A stretch of DNA of 64,000 nucleotides from Halorientalis marina (GTDB taxonomy: Archaea > Halobacteriota > Halobacteria > Halobacteriales > Haloarculaceae), in assembly GCF_023028345.1 (NCBI RefSeq), contig NZ_CP095488.1:62001-126000 (forward strand). The letters run 5' to 3'. Made by a program: the position numbers and the translations under genes. How positions within the stretch are numbered: position 1 is the first letter of the stretch; each line of letters starts with the position of its first letter. Shown here piece by piece: positions 45,389 through 54,060 of this stretch. The notes under the pieces were generated by a model, which did no database searches, was not told where the DNA came from, and saw only the letters and a program-made list of their open reading frames with translations.

Positions 45389-46144
45389 ATGCATCTCCTG
45401 GAGACGATCGATCTCATCAAGTCCCTCGAAAAGGAGTTAGCGGTATTCAACGTCGGATCCTCGGATTCCCTCCACGAACGGCTCGAGATATTCTTGGAGA
45501 CACAGAACGTCAGAGTGTCAAGCTACCAGACATCGTCCAAAACGCCGAGTGAAGTCGCAGTCCTCAGTACTGAACAGGAGGTGCTCGCTCTCGTCACCGT
45601 CGACATGTTGCGGGACCTCGTAAACGGGCCACCGTCCACTGCGGATGCCCTTGGTATCCCGGACGCGGAGTACGGACACATTCTCAAGCATCTCAAAGAA
45701 ACGACGTTCACGTCCTACGATACCGAACAGATGCTCAACGCGTCGCGGGAAATCGAGGACCGTGCTCGCAGAACTGGCTCCGGAACGATCCATGCCGGCT
45801 TCCAGCAGTGTTCACTCATGACAGACCAGCAGGAAATCTACTCACCCCTCTCACAGCATGGGCTGGAGGTACATATGTACGGCATACCTGACGTGACGCC
45901 CCCAGTTATTAACGGTGTCAGGGTACACACGCCCGAAACAGACGAAATCGCACGGATTTGGTTTGTCGTCTTCGATGGTGGCGGTGACGAAACCCAGAAG
46001 AGTGCTCTCCTCGCCAAAGAGCGCGATGAAAATTCGTTCTACGGGGCTTGGACCTACGATGCGAAGATCGTCGACAGCGTTCTCACGTATCTTCACAGAA
46101 CGTATGTTTCGTCGAATGATACGTATCCGCAAACTGGATCTTGA
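45389..46144 (+). CDS. DICT sensory-domain protein
   Basis: A 251-residue protein; ATG 45389 (MHLLETIDLIKSLEKELAV) is chosen because family similarity begins there, although the frame is open to 45212. DICT-domain features are the LAVFNVG strand, the middle VEVAVLS-like SEVAVLSTEQEVLALV, the conserved FTSYDTEQMLNASREIEDRA and the late GLEVHMYGIPD. DICT domains occur with diguanylate cyclases and photoreceptors and are thought to sense or relay light and redox signals. Standing alone between a KaiC/LOV operon and an Htr transducer, it probably serves the same signalling group. Confidence 0.75.
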   Translation: MHLLETIDLIKSLEKELAVFNVGSSDSLHERLEIFLETQNVRVSSYQTSSKTPSEVAVLSTEQEVLALVTVDMLRDLVNGPPSTADALGIPDAEYGHILKHLKETTFTSYDTEQMLNASREIEDRARRTGSGTIHAGFQQCSLMTDQQEIYSPLSQHGLEVHMYGIPDVTPPVINGVRVHTPETDEIARIWFVVFDGGGDETQKSALLAKERDENSFYGAWTYDAKIVDSVLTYLHRTYVSSNDTYPQTGS

Positions 46145-46292
46145 TGAGTGTAAAGCTGCGTGTGACGCCGTGAATTAGCTACTAGTAGACGACCTGAATA
46201 TAATCGGTGCGCGATTTATAACTCCGCTTTCACAATATCTCTTCTGATAAATAGGGGGGAACACGCTAATACCAGTATTGAGAATCGCCAGC

Positions 46293-48014
46293 ATGAGCAA
46301 CCAAAGTGAGCGGACTGACCGGCCGAAAAACCGGACGGACTCCGTCGACTGGGAAGACGCCTCGGACAACTCGGACAGGCTCCGAGACAAACTCCTCGGC
46401 GGACTCGGTAGCGAGTCCGAGACGGACCCATCCGAACCTACTGAACCAGCCCCGCCTGCCGAAACCGACGATGGCAATGAGGAAGCCGCTCGTTCCGACG
46501 AAGCACAGGCATTCGTCAGGAGTATTCTTAATGGGTTACAGGAGCCTACCATCGTGGTCGATACCGACGGTCGGATCACCCACATCAACGACCAGGCCTT
46601 GGAGCTGTATGACTGCACTGAGTCGGAGGCAGTCGGGCGCAAGCCACACGTGTTACAGGCCGACGGGAGCCAGGCCAGCGACATCGTAAAGGAGGCCACA
46701 CGCCGCGATAACGACATCCAGCAACGCGAGGAGACGATGCTCGTCACTGGTCAGGAAACCCCACTTGAACGCACGGTGACACTACTGTACGACGATGACG
46801 GCGCCTTCGCCGGTGCGATGCTCGTCGAAAAGGATGTCACCGAACGCAACCGCCAGCGCCGGAAAAAACAGTTCCTCGAACAGTACCAGCGAGACGTTCT
46901 CGACGATTTACAGGACAAGGTCGAGCGGTTCGCCGCGGGCGACCTGACGATCGACCCGACGGTGCCGGAACCCGACCAGGACTACGACGAGGCAATGGAC
47001 GTCTACGACGAATACACTCGCCTGAACGACCATCTCAACACAGCCGTTGACAATCTTCGAGAGATCATCGACTCACTGACTGCCAACGCAGCCGACCTCA
47101 ACGATACGGGCGAGACACTCAGTGCCAGCAGTGAGGAGGTGACGGCTTCCATTCAAGAAATCGATGCCTCTTCAACCGAACTCGCAGACGGGGCCGACGA
47201 TCTCGCTCAGGAAACCCAGCGAGCCAACCAGAACGTCGACGATCTCTCGGCCTCCATCGAGGAGATCACGGCCACGATTCAACAGATCGACGCCCAGTCG
47301 GAGAAGGTCGCAGACATCGCCTCGGCGGGTGTCGACAGCGCGACGACGACGGTCGAGCAGATCCGGGATGCGACGGATTCGACCGCCTCGGTCGCCCAAC
47401 GTATCGACTCGCTCGAACAGAGCATGGAGGAGGTCGGTGAGATTATCGACATCATCGCCGACATCGCCGAGCAGACGAACATCCTCGCGCTGAACGCAAA
47501 CATCGAAGCCGCTCGCGCGGGCGAGGCCGGCGAGGGGTTCGCCGTCGTCGCGAACGAAGTCAAGAACCTCGCCGAGGAGTCCCAGACGTCGGCCGACAAC
47601 ATCGCGGCGATCATCACGGACGTCCAGAAGCAGACGGCGGACCTGGTCGAGAGCATCACCGACGCCAACGAGAACGTCGAAGAGGGAGCCAACGAAGTTG
47701 AGTCCCTCGTTCAGCAACTCGAAGCTGTCGAAGACCGAGCGACGCAAACCAGTGACGGAATCGACGAAATCGCCGATGCCGTCGAGTCACAGGCCGACAA
47801 CGCCGAGGCTGTCAGCAACGTCATCGAGGATACGGCCGGGATGAGCGAGGAAATCACGGCCTCCATCCAGCAGATTTCGAGCGGTATCGACGAACAGGCC
47901 GACGCGATGGAGGAAGTCGCAGGACGCGCAGAGCAACTGACTGCGATGAGTGACGATCTCCACGAGCAGGTGGATATCTTCAAACTCGCAGCCGACGAGG
48001 ACGCGACCCTCTGA
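46293..48014 (+). CDS. Soluble PAS-containing Htr-type transducer
   Basis: A 573-residue protein from ATG 46293 ([16 protein letters not shown]). An acidic leader (~1-75) precedes one PAS domain (~75-195; [20 protein letters not shown]), a linker, and a long methyl-accepting signalling coil with the hairpin tip [17 protein letters not shown] and [16 protein letters not shown]. No membrane helix, so it is a cytoplasmic transducer feeding CheA. Glu/Gln pairs in the coil suit methylation. Input could be redox, oxygen or a small ligand in the PAS pocket. Confidence 0.9.
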   Translation: MSNQSERTDRPKNRTDSVDWEDASDNSDRLRDKLLGGLGSESETDPSEPTEPAPPAETDDGNEEAARSDEAQAFVRSILNGLQEPTIVVDTDGRITHINDQALELYDCTESEAVGRKPHVLQADGSQASDIVKEATRRDNDIQQREETMLVTGQETPLERTVTLLYDDDGAFAGAMLVEKDVTERNRQRRKKQFLEQYQRDVLDDLQDKVERFAAGDLTIDPTVPEPDQDYDEAMDVYDEYTRLNDHLNTAVDNLREIIDSLTANAADLNDTGETLSASSEEVTASIQEIDASSTELADGADDLAQETQRANQNVDDLSASIEEITATIQQIDAQSEKVADIASAGVDSATTTVEQIRDATDSTASVAQRIDSLEQSMEEVGEIIDIIADIAEQTNILALNANIEAARAGEAGEGFAVVANEVKNLAEESQTSADNIAAIITDVQKQTADLVESITDANENVEEGANEVESLVQQLEAVEDRATQTSDGIDEIADAVESQADNAEAVSNVIEDTAGMSEEITASIQQISSGIDEQADAMEEVAGRAEQLTAMSDDLHEQVDIFKLAADEDATL

Positions 48015-48146
48015 CCTCCCACGGGTACCGTCGGAGGATTGCCTCTTGGGAGTTGATCGGATCACCCCCTCGGTCAGATGACATCCTCCGCGCCGTGAAC
48101 GCCAGGATTCTCTCGCTGAATTAAGATAGGCAGAACAACGGCGCAG

Positions 48147-48272
48147 TTACTCCCCGAGTTCGCGGAGTTTCTTTTCCACCTGCGTGTATACACGCGGGTG
48201 GAGTGTCATCCCCTCGTCGCCGTCGGTCAGCAGGTCAGCCAGTTTCTCGCTCGAAGCCCATCGGTTGGTCAT
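48147..48272 (-). CDS. Possible 41-residue protein
   Basis: MTNRWASSEKLADLLTDGDE, followed by a helix VYTQVEKKLRELGE and TAA. Codon use and the amphipathic end look coding, but the frame is short and no family is known to me. It may be the tail of a lost longer gene. Confidence 0.35.
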   Translation of the reverse strand: MTNRWASSEKLADLLTDGDEGMTLHPRVYTQVEKKLRELGE

Positions 48273-48399
48273 CGGCGGTGGTTGGCACCATCCCACGACT
48301 CACATGGTCGATTTAGGGGGCGATCGGAGCGGACTCCATACTCACTTCTTCGCTGACAGCCTCGTTTTCGAGTCGCTCGTAGAACTGTTCGCGAATAGT

Positions 48400-48640
48400 A
48401 TGGATGGGCCCTGGGGGAGAACACCCACAATGTTCACGGCTGTCAGCCAGTCGTTTGGCGGCGCCAGCGTCGCTGAGACCGCCGGTCAGTACGCAACGCT
48501 CGTTCGGAATGCTCACTCGACTTTACACGAATCCCACGCCGGGGATACCGATCCGTAACTGTGGTACACGGGATCCGGAAAGAGACTGGCGAGCCTAGCG
48601 CAGTAATTCACCTGTGGACTGTCAGCAACAGTCTGCTGAG
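48400..48640 (+). mobile_element. MITE-like repeat, copy 1
   Basis: 48426-48459 matches 50788-50821 at 32 of 34 positions (core GTTCACGGCTGTCAGCCAG), the ~25 bases before it are also alike, and a second anchor CTGTGGACTGTCAGCA (48612-48627) matches 50966-50981 with one change. The interior has diverged. The rest of 48273-48660 shows no gene. Probably ends of a decayed insertion sequence or a non-autonomous element. Confidence 0.55.
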
Positions 48641-48660
48641 TACAGAGACTAGCCTTGTCG

Positions 48661-49110
48661 TCAGGACTCTCCTTCTAGCGGCTTCGGATAGAGCGCGAAC
48701 CCGACGACTGCGGACAGACACGCGAAGGCGTTGCCCTGCCAGGGCGGATTCCCAGGTGTGTTCTGGAGCACTGCGAGTGTCGCCGAGAGGTTCGGGATGT
48801 AGAACAGCAGGATGACTGCGGGAAGCGCGTACACGGCCCACCTGCGGTCGTTCCGGAACGGGAAGACCAGAAGTATCAGTATTACTACACCAACCGTGAA
48901 CCAGCCGCCGCCGGAGACGGTCATCAACGCCGAAATCAACACTTGATTGACTGCCTCGAGTTCACTCCACCTCATCGAGAGTGCGTCCGCGTGGTACGGC
49001 ATGAACGATTGCTTGAAAACGTAGACGCCTCCCAGGACCAAACTCACGACAGCTGTAATGCCGTACGAGAGGCCGGCCGCCCGCTTCCGAAGTTTCCTAT
49101 CGATGAACAC
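48661..49110 (-). CDS. Four-helix membrane protein, unknown
   Basis: A 149-residue protein, MFIDRKLRKRAAGLSYG. Four hydrophobic segments lie near residues 13-33, 55-80, 90-108 and 125-142, with a basic N terminus suggesting it stays inside. No known motif. The stop is flanked by a MITE-like repeat, so its surroundings are rearranged. Confidence 0.6.
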   Translation of the reverse strand: MFIDRKLRKRAAGLSYGITAVVSLVLGGVYVFKQSFMPYHADALSMRWSELEAVNQVLISALMTVSGGGWFTVGVVILILLVFPFRNDRRWAVYALPAVILLFYIPNLSATLAVLQNTPGNPPWQGNAFACLSAVVGFALYPKPLEGES

Positions 49111-49318
49111 TGGGAATTCCCTCGATATCCATTACAGGCTACATCTGATTATGACTTGTCTCAACAGACCGGCGGCGTGATCCAGTCTGACTCCCTACCG
49201 AAGCCCGCCATCGAAACGAATCACAAAATCATTTTTATTAATGGAGGAAACTGATATCAGTTACAAAGTTTGTTTAGGTTGGCCAAAATATTTTACCCCG
49301 AATCCCAAAACCTCTCGT

Positions 49319-49534
49319 ATGAGTTCGGATCAAGACCACCTCAAGGAGACGGACACGGAGAAGCGGCTTAACCTCAAGAAAGAGGAGAAGCCGGCATTGC
49401 CGATATCGAGTCCACTACACTCGAACGTTCGAACCAATGACAGCACGATCCACGCCACTCGCGATCACGACCGCAGCCGAACTGAGACAGCGAACGCCCG
49501 CCGAAACCGCGGGACAGAGGACATAACACGATGA
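49319..49534 (+). CDS. Hypothetical 71-residue protein preceding korB
   Basis: ATG 49319 lies ~28 bases behind an AAAATATTTTA element, the spacing of a haloarchaeal TATA box to a leaderless start, so transcription of this frame is likely. The product, MSSDQDHLKETDTEKRLNLK, is hydrophilic, Arg/Thr/Asn-rich and unlike any family I know. Its stop overlaps the korB ATG (ATGA), the place normally taken by the alpha-subunit gene. It may be a leader, or the fused ends of a deleted korA-type gene. Confidence 0.4.
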   Translation: MSSDQDHLKETDTEKRLNLKKEEKPALPISSPLHSNVRTNDSTIHATRDHDRSRTETANARRNRGTEDITR

Positions 49535-50394
49535 GCTCAGACGTTCGATTCACGGACTTCAAATCCGACAAGCAACCGACCTGGTGTCCCGGCTGCGGTG
49601 ACTTCGGGACGATGAACGGCATGATGAAAGCCCTGGCGAACACCGGCAACGACCCCGACAACACGTTCGTGGTCGCCGGTATCGGCTGTTCAGGGAAGAT
49701 CGGGACCTACATGCACAGCTACGCGCTCCACGGTGTCCACGGTCGCGCCCTGCCCGTGGGCATCGGGACGAAGTTGGCAAACCCCAACCTCGAAGTGATG
49801 GTCGCCGGCGGCGACGGCGACGGCTACTCCATCGGGGCCGGCCACTTCATCCACGCCGTTCGCCGGAACGTCGACATGTCCTACGTCGTCATGGACAACC
49901 GCATCTACGGGCTGACGAAGGGGCAGGCTTCCCCGACCAGTCGCGAGGACTTCGAGACGTCGACCTCGCCGGACGGGCCGAAACAGCCGCCAGTGAATCC
50001 GCTCGCGCTGGCGCTGGCGGCCGGCGGCACCTTCATCGCCCAGTCGTTCAGTTCGGACAGCCAGCGCCACACCGAGATCGTCAAGAAAGCCATCGAACAC
50101 GACGGGTTCGGCTTCGTCAACGTCTACAGCCCGTGTGTGACGTTCAACGACGTCGACACCTACGACTACTTCCGGGACACCATCGTCGACCTGGAGGAGA
50201 GCGACCACGACCCGACCGACTACGACGATGCCAAAGATGCCATCCTGGACGCCGACAAGGAGTACCAGGGCATCATCTACCAGGATGAGGGGTCGGTTCC
50301 GTGGGAGGAACGTGAGGGGCTGAGCGAACCGATGTCCGACATCCCCGATGGCGCGCCTGAGGACGCCATGGACCTGGTTCGAGAGTTCTACTGA
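49531..50394 (+). CDS. korB: 2-oxoacid:ferredoxin oxidoreductase, beta subunit
   Basis: A 287-residue thiamine-diphosphate subunit. TWCPGCGDFG near the start supplies the CxxC of the beta subunit, GIGCSGKIGTYMHSY and GRALPVGIGTKLANP follow, the metal/TPP motif is GGDGDGYSIGAGHF and then DNRIYGLTKGQASPTS. It oxidatively decarboxylates a 2-oxoacid with CoA and reduced ferredoxin as products, but needs the gamma-alpha subunit, which carries the CoA-binding and substrate parts. No alpha gene is next to it, only the short ORF at 49319. Either the partner is encoded elsewhere or this copy is a remnant. Confidence 0.9.
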   Translation: MSSDVRFTDFKSDKQPTWCPGCGDFGTMNGMMKALANTGNDPDNTFVVAGIGCSGKIGTYMHSYALHGVHGRALPVGIGTKLANPNLEVMVAGGDGDGYSIGAGHFIHAVRRNVDMSYVVMDNRIYGLTKGQASPTSREDFETSTSPDGPKQPPVNPLALALAAGGTFIAQSFSSDSQRHTEIVKKAIEHDGFGFVNVYSPCVTFNDVDTYDYFRDTIVDLEESDHDPTDYDDAKDAILDADKEYQGIIYQDEGSVPWEEREGLSEPMSDIPDGAPEDAMDLVREFY

Positions 50395-50399
50395 CTGGC

Positions 50400-50549
50400 A
50401 TGCCAGAATGCACTACCTGCGGTGGGCACGTCTCGGACGGATTCGTTCGGGTGTTCGGCGATGGGGAGGGAACGGTCCATGCATGTCCCAACTGTTCGAC
50501 CAATGCGGGAATCGGGGAAGTGACACGAGCGCGAAGCGAACGAACATAA
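50400..50549 (+). CDS. Small zinc-finger protein (DUF7563 type)
   Basis: A 49-residue protein five bases after korB: MPECTTCGGHVSDGFVRVFG, then HACPNCSTNAG. Two CxxC pairs enclose the F-RVFGD motif, as in the protein at 30064. Such miniature proteins are widespread in haloarchaea. The closeness to korB suggests a shared transcript, but the two need not be functionally linked. Confidence 0.7.
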   Translation: MPECTTCGGHVSDGFVRVFGDGEGTVHACPNCSTNAGIGEVTRARSERT

Positions 50550-50761
50550 CACACCCTCGCGCCTGGTCTGCCAGTTTCGGTAAAAGCGAATCGATCGGCG
50601 ACTGATTACCACGTATCCCGCGTCGGATTCTGTGACGGTACGAGGACAGCGGCTCACGACCGGCTGCTGGACGAACTCCCCCATCACTGGGCACATACTA
50701 GCTGACGTATATTTCGGTGGTAAATTCACCAACAGCCTGTTGCCCATAAATATAATAATTC

Positions 50762-50985
50762 TGTTATGGTCTCTGGCGGTGACCATCCACAGTGTTCACG
50801 GCTGTCAGCCAGTCGCTTGGCAACGTGAGAGGTGCTCGGGCCGGTTGGCACGCGTGGTTCATTGAATTGGTAATCCCCACCCACAGTACCGACTCCGACG
50901 ATATCTGTTCGCAGCGATGCTGAGCAAAATCCGAACGAGAGTCGGAATACGGTGCAGAGATTTGCCTGTAGACTGTCAGCATTTT
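50762..50985 (+). mobile_element. MITE-like repeat, copy 2
   Basis: Diverged partner of the element at 48400: anchors 50788-50821 and 50966-50981, spaced 177 bases against 185 in copy 1, same orientation. The region 50550-50761 in front shows no gene apart from an AT-rich patch at 50735-50765. Both copies flank the korB unit, which may have been carried or rearranged with them. Confidence 0.55.
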
Positions 50986-50997
50986 CCGAGGCGGAGC

Positions 50998-51349
50998 CTC
51001 CGGCCCCAAGGAGCGAGGGCTTCCGACTGGTCGGAAGCACGAAGCGAGTAGGCCGGAGAGGAAGCCGACACGGTGGGAAACGAACATCGGTGTTGTCGCT
51101 GATAGACTCGCTATCCGAAGGGGTTTTTTCGGGGGCCACCGTATCAGTAGTCAGTGATACCGTCGCACACGTCGCCGGTATCACGGGCCGCAGTAGCCCG
51201 GCCCCCGAATGGTGGGGGCGCCGACCCCGAAGGTCGTTCGGTACGGGTGAGGAACGACCTTCCTCCCCGGCGACAACTGAGGGCGAGTCCCACATCAAAG
51301 CCCCTCCCTCAACGAGCGAGGTCGCAAGACCGAGCGAAGTAGGGAGGGG
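50998..51349. other. Hairpin-dense non-coding block
   Basis: At least four strong hairpins in 350 bases: outer stem CTCCGGCC/GGCCGGAG (50998-51005, 51051-51058) enclosing GCTTCCGAC-TG-GTCGGAAGC (51019-51038); AAGGTCGTTC/GAACGACCTT (51230-51260); and CCCCTCCCT/AGGGAGGGG (51301-51309, 51341-51349) enclosing GGTC-GCAA-GACC. The first and last share the arms CAA(G/C)GAGCGAGG and GTAGG, so they are related. A T6 run lies at ~51123-51128. It may be the end region or guide-RNA scaffold of an IS200/IS605-type element, or a structured RNA. Confidence 0.55.
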
Positions 51350-51425
51350 TCGGTTACCAGCGGTTTGCTGCATACGGGAGTTGAAATCCGGCAGCAGTTG
51401 AACCGGATCTCCTCACATCGAATGA

Positions 51426-52466
51426 CTATCGGTCGCCTTCCCCGTCGCCGGCGGGCGCGGCACTCTCGGGTGGCGTGAACTCGCCGCGGCGCGTGGCCGC
51501 CCGCAACCCCAATTCGGCGATCGTCCCGCCGCTCTCGACGGTCCGCCGGAGTGCGTCGAGCGCCCGCCCGAGCCTGTAGTCCCCAGCCGGGTCGGCCAAC
51601 TCGCGGTCCAGCGCCTCGACCGCCGACCGTGTCGCCTCGCGCGTCTCGAGCGCGTCGTTCGCGACGTCGGTGTCCCCGTCACCGACGACGACGGCGGTCC
51701 CCCGCTCGACGACGCTCAGGGCGTCCCGGCCGATCACTCGAAGCTTATCAGCCGGGAGCGCGTCGGGCAGCGTGTCGACCGCTGCGGCGACTGCCCCAAT
51801 GGTCTCCGCGTTGTCGGCGACCCGCTCCAGCTCCCGGGCAGCGGTCCGCAGCTCGAACAGCTCCGACCGGCTTAGCCCGAGCGCGTCCACCTCGTCGAGC
51901 CGGGAGAGCCCGCGCCCGAAGTGGCGGTCGATCATCGCGTACAGCCGGTCAGCCTCGTCCTCGCGGTCGGCGGCGGGTGGCGCTTCGTCGTCGACGAGGG
52001 CGGCCATCGCGTCCCGGTGCATCGAGAGGGCGGTGAACCGGAGCTGCCGAACGGACTGGCGGACCGATACCTCGGTGGCGTCAAGCAGTGCCCGGACGAT
52101 CAGTTCTGTCTCCGTCTCCGTGGTGAGTGCGACGCCGACGAACCCGCTGGCGACCTGCTCGACCGCCTGCCGCTGCGCGCTGGAGAACCCCTCCGGCGCC
52201 TGGAGGACCAGTTCCTCGAACCCAGCAGCGTACGCCGCCTTCACTGTTCGTTCGAGGCGATTCGGTGGTTCGTCGCCGACAGTGAGCTGGACCCGCGAGG
52301 TGGCGTCATCGGCGGGTGACTCCGGCTCGATCACGAGCTGCTCGTCGCCGTGGACATCGATATGGACGGTCTTCCCGGCAGTGATCCCGGTCCGCTCCGC
52401 CCACCGCTTCGGGAGCGACACCGTGTACGTCCCGCCGCCGACCTGCTGGACCTTGCGCTGCTCCAT
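51426..52466 (-). CDS. AbrB/PhoU fusion regulator of phosphate uptake
   Basis: A 346-residue protein. Residues 1-50 are a SpoVT/AbrB-type DNA-binding barrel (MEQRKVQQVGGGTYTVSLPK, ITAGKTVHIDV), the rest a PhoU-like helical repeat (LSMHRDAMAAL, ELERVADNAETIG). Such fusions in archaea are thought to link phosphate status, sensed through PhoU contacts with the Pst transporter, to transcription. Its ATG overlaps the phoU stop (ATGA), as the last gene of the pst operon. Confidence 0.85.
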   Translation of the reverse strand: MEQRKVQQVGGGTYTVSLPKRWAERTGITAGKTVHIDVHGDEQLVIEPESPADDATSRVQLTVGDEPPNRLERTVKAAYAAGFEELVLQAPEGFSSAQRQAVEQVASGFVGVALTTETETELIVRALLDATEVSVRQSVRQLRFTALSMHRDAMAALVDDEAPPAADREDEADRLYAMIDRHFGRGLSRLDEVDALGLSRSELFELRTAARELERVADNAETIGAVAAAVDTLPDALPADKLRVIGRDALSVVERGTAVVVGDGDTDVANDALETREATRSAVEALDRELADPAGDYRLGRALDALRRTVESGGTIAELGLRAATRRGEFTPPESAAPAGDGEGDR

Positions 52467-53140
52467 CAGTAGATCAGCTCCGGGTCGCTCTCGATCATGT
52501 ACAGCGTCCGGGCGGCGACGTTAACCGCGTGGTCGGCGATCCGTTCGAGGTCACGGACCGTCAGCAGGAGTGTCGAGACATCGTCGAGCAGCCGTTCCAG
52601 TTCCCACGCGTCGGTCGCGGCTTCCCGCTCGATGAGGTCGCGCGCGACCGTCTCGGAGGCCCGCGCACACAGGGCGTCGACCTCGTCGTCGTCCGCGTGG
52701 ACCGCCCGGCACGCGGCGGCGTCGCGGTCGGCGTAGGCGTCGAGGCTCCGGCGGACGAGCGATCGGGCCGCCGACCCGATGTCGGCGACCGCGACCTCCG
52801 GCGTGAGTTCACCGTCGGTGTCCGCGGCGTACCGGCCGAGGTTCGCCGCGAGGTCCGCGACCCGCTCCAGATCAGTCAGGATCTTGAACGAGGCGGCGAC
52901 GAACCGGAGGTCGCCGGCGACCGGCTGCTGTAGCCCGAACAGTTCGATACACCGTGATTCGAGCGCGAGATATCGCTCGTTCACCGCGGCATCGCCCTCG
53001 GCGACCTCGCGGCCGCGCGGTCCGTCACCGGTCGTGAGCGCCGTCAGCGCCTCGTCGAGCCGTTCGAGCACGAGGTCCCCCATCGCGAGCACGTCGTCGC
53101 GGAGGGCGTCGAGGTCCTCCTGGTACTGCTCCCGAGCCAT
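52466..53140 (-). CDS. phoU: PhoU
   Basis: A 224-residue protein from ATG 53140 (MAREQYQEDLDALRDD); the longer frame upstream reads in Arg-rich shadow sequence of pstB. Two three-helix PhoU repeats are present, each with the metal-cluster motif: DLERVADLAANLGRYA (~residue 95) and DLERIADHAVNVAARTLY (~200). PhoU binds metal clusters and restrains the Pst transporter under phosphate plenty. Five bases separate it from pstB. Confidence 0.92.
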   Translation of the reverse strand: MAREQYQEDLDALRDDVLAMGDLVLERLDEALTALTTGDGPRGREVAEGDAAVNERYLALESRCIELFGLQQPVAGDLRFVAASFKILTDLERVADLAANLGRYAADTDGELTPEVAVADIGSAARSLVRRSLDAYADRDAAACRAVHADDDEVDALCARASETVARDLIEREAATDAWELERLLDDVSTLLLTVRDLERIADHAVNVAARTLYMIESDPELIY

Positions 53141-53145
53141 CGTGG

Positions 53146-54060
53146 TCACCCGAACTTGCCGGTGATGTAGTCCTCGACCCGTTCGCTCCGGGGGTCCTCG
53201 AACACCTGGTCCGTATCCCCGTACTCGACGAGCTCGCCGCCGGTGAGGAAGACGGCCGTCTGGTCGGAGATACGGGCCGCCTGCTGCATGTTGTGGGTGA
53301 CGATGACGACCGTGTACTGCTCGCTCAGCTGGTCGATGAGGTCCTCGATCTTGGAGGTGGCGACGGGATCGAGCGCCGAGGCCGGCTCGTCCATCAGGAT
53401 CACCTCCGGGTCGACCGACAGACAGCGGGCGATGCAGAGACGCTGTTGCTGGCCGCCGGAGAGCCCGAGGGCGTTGTCGTCGAGCCGGTCGTTCACCTCG
53501 TCCCACAGCGCCGCGTCGCGGAGGCACTGCTCGACCAGCTGTTCACGCTCGTCCTCGTCGCTCCGGTCGAGCAGCCGCGCCAGCAGCCCGGTCTGCAGGT
53601 CGCCGTGCTTCTCGGGACCGTACGAGATGTTCTCCCGAATCGACTTCGGGAACGGGTTCGGCGACTGGAATACCATCCCGACGCGCTTGCGGAGTTCGAC
53701 GAGGTTCACCCCCTCCTGGTAGATCTCCTGGCTGTCGATCCGGACTGACCCGTCGACGTCGGCGCTCCGGATCCGGTCGTTCATCCGGTTGAGACAGCGA
53801 AGGAACGTCGACTTCCCGCAGCCCGAGGGGCCGATGAGTGCGGTGACGCTGTTCTCCGGAATCTCGATGGAGACGCTTTTCAGCGCGTGGTCGTCGCCGT
53901 AGTGAACGTCGAGGTCCTCGACGTCGAGTTTGGTCCGGCCGTCGAACTCGTACTCGCGCCACTCCTCGCGGACCTGTTCGTCGGTCTCACCGCTCGTCGT
54001 CTCGAGGGGCTGGTCCGTTGCTGTATCCGTCCGCTCCGTCGTCCGTGTCGTTTCACTCAT
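53146..54060 (-). CDS. pstB: Phosphate ABC transporter ATP-binding protein
   Basis: A 304-residue ATPase from ATG 54060 ([16 protein letters not shown]), whose ATGA overlaps the pstA stop. A ~45-residue acidic leader is followed by the ABC domain: Walker [11 protein letters not shown]-loop [11 protein letters not shown], signature LSGGQQQRL, Walker [14 protein letters not shown] and switch [10 protein letters not shown]. The LRCLNRMND stretch after Walker A is typical of PstB. It powers high-affinity phosphate import with PstA and PstC at the inner face of the membrane. Confidence 0.95.
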   Translation of the reverse strand: MSETTRTTERTDTATDQPLETTSGETDEQVREEWREYEFDGRTKLDVEDLDVHYGDDHALKSVSIEIPENSVTALIGPSGCGKSTFLRCLNRMNDRIRSADVDGSVRIDSQEIYQEGVNLVELRKRVGMVFQSPNPFPKSIRENISYGPEKHGDLQTGLLARLLDRSDEDEREQLVEQCLRDAALWDEVNDRLDDNALGLSGGQQQRLCIARCLSVDPEVILMDEPASALDPVATSKIEDLIDQLSEQYTVVIVTHNMQQAARISDQTAVFLTGGELVEYGDTDQVFEDPRSERVEDYITGKFG

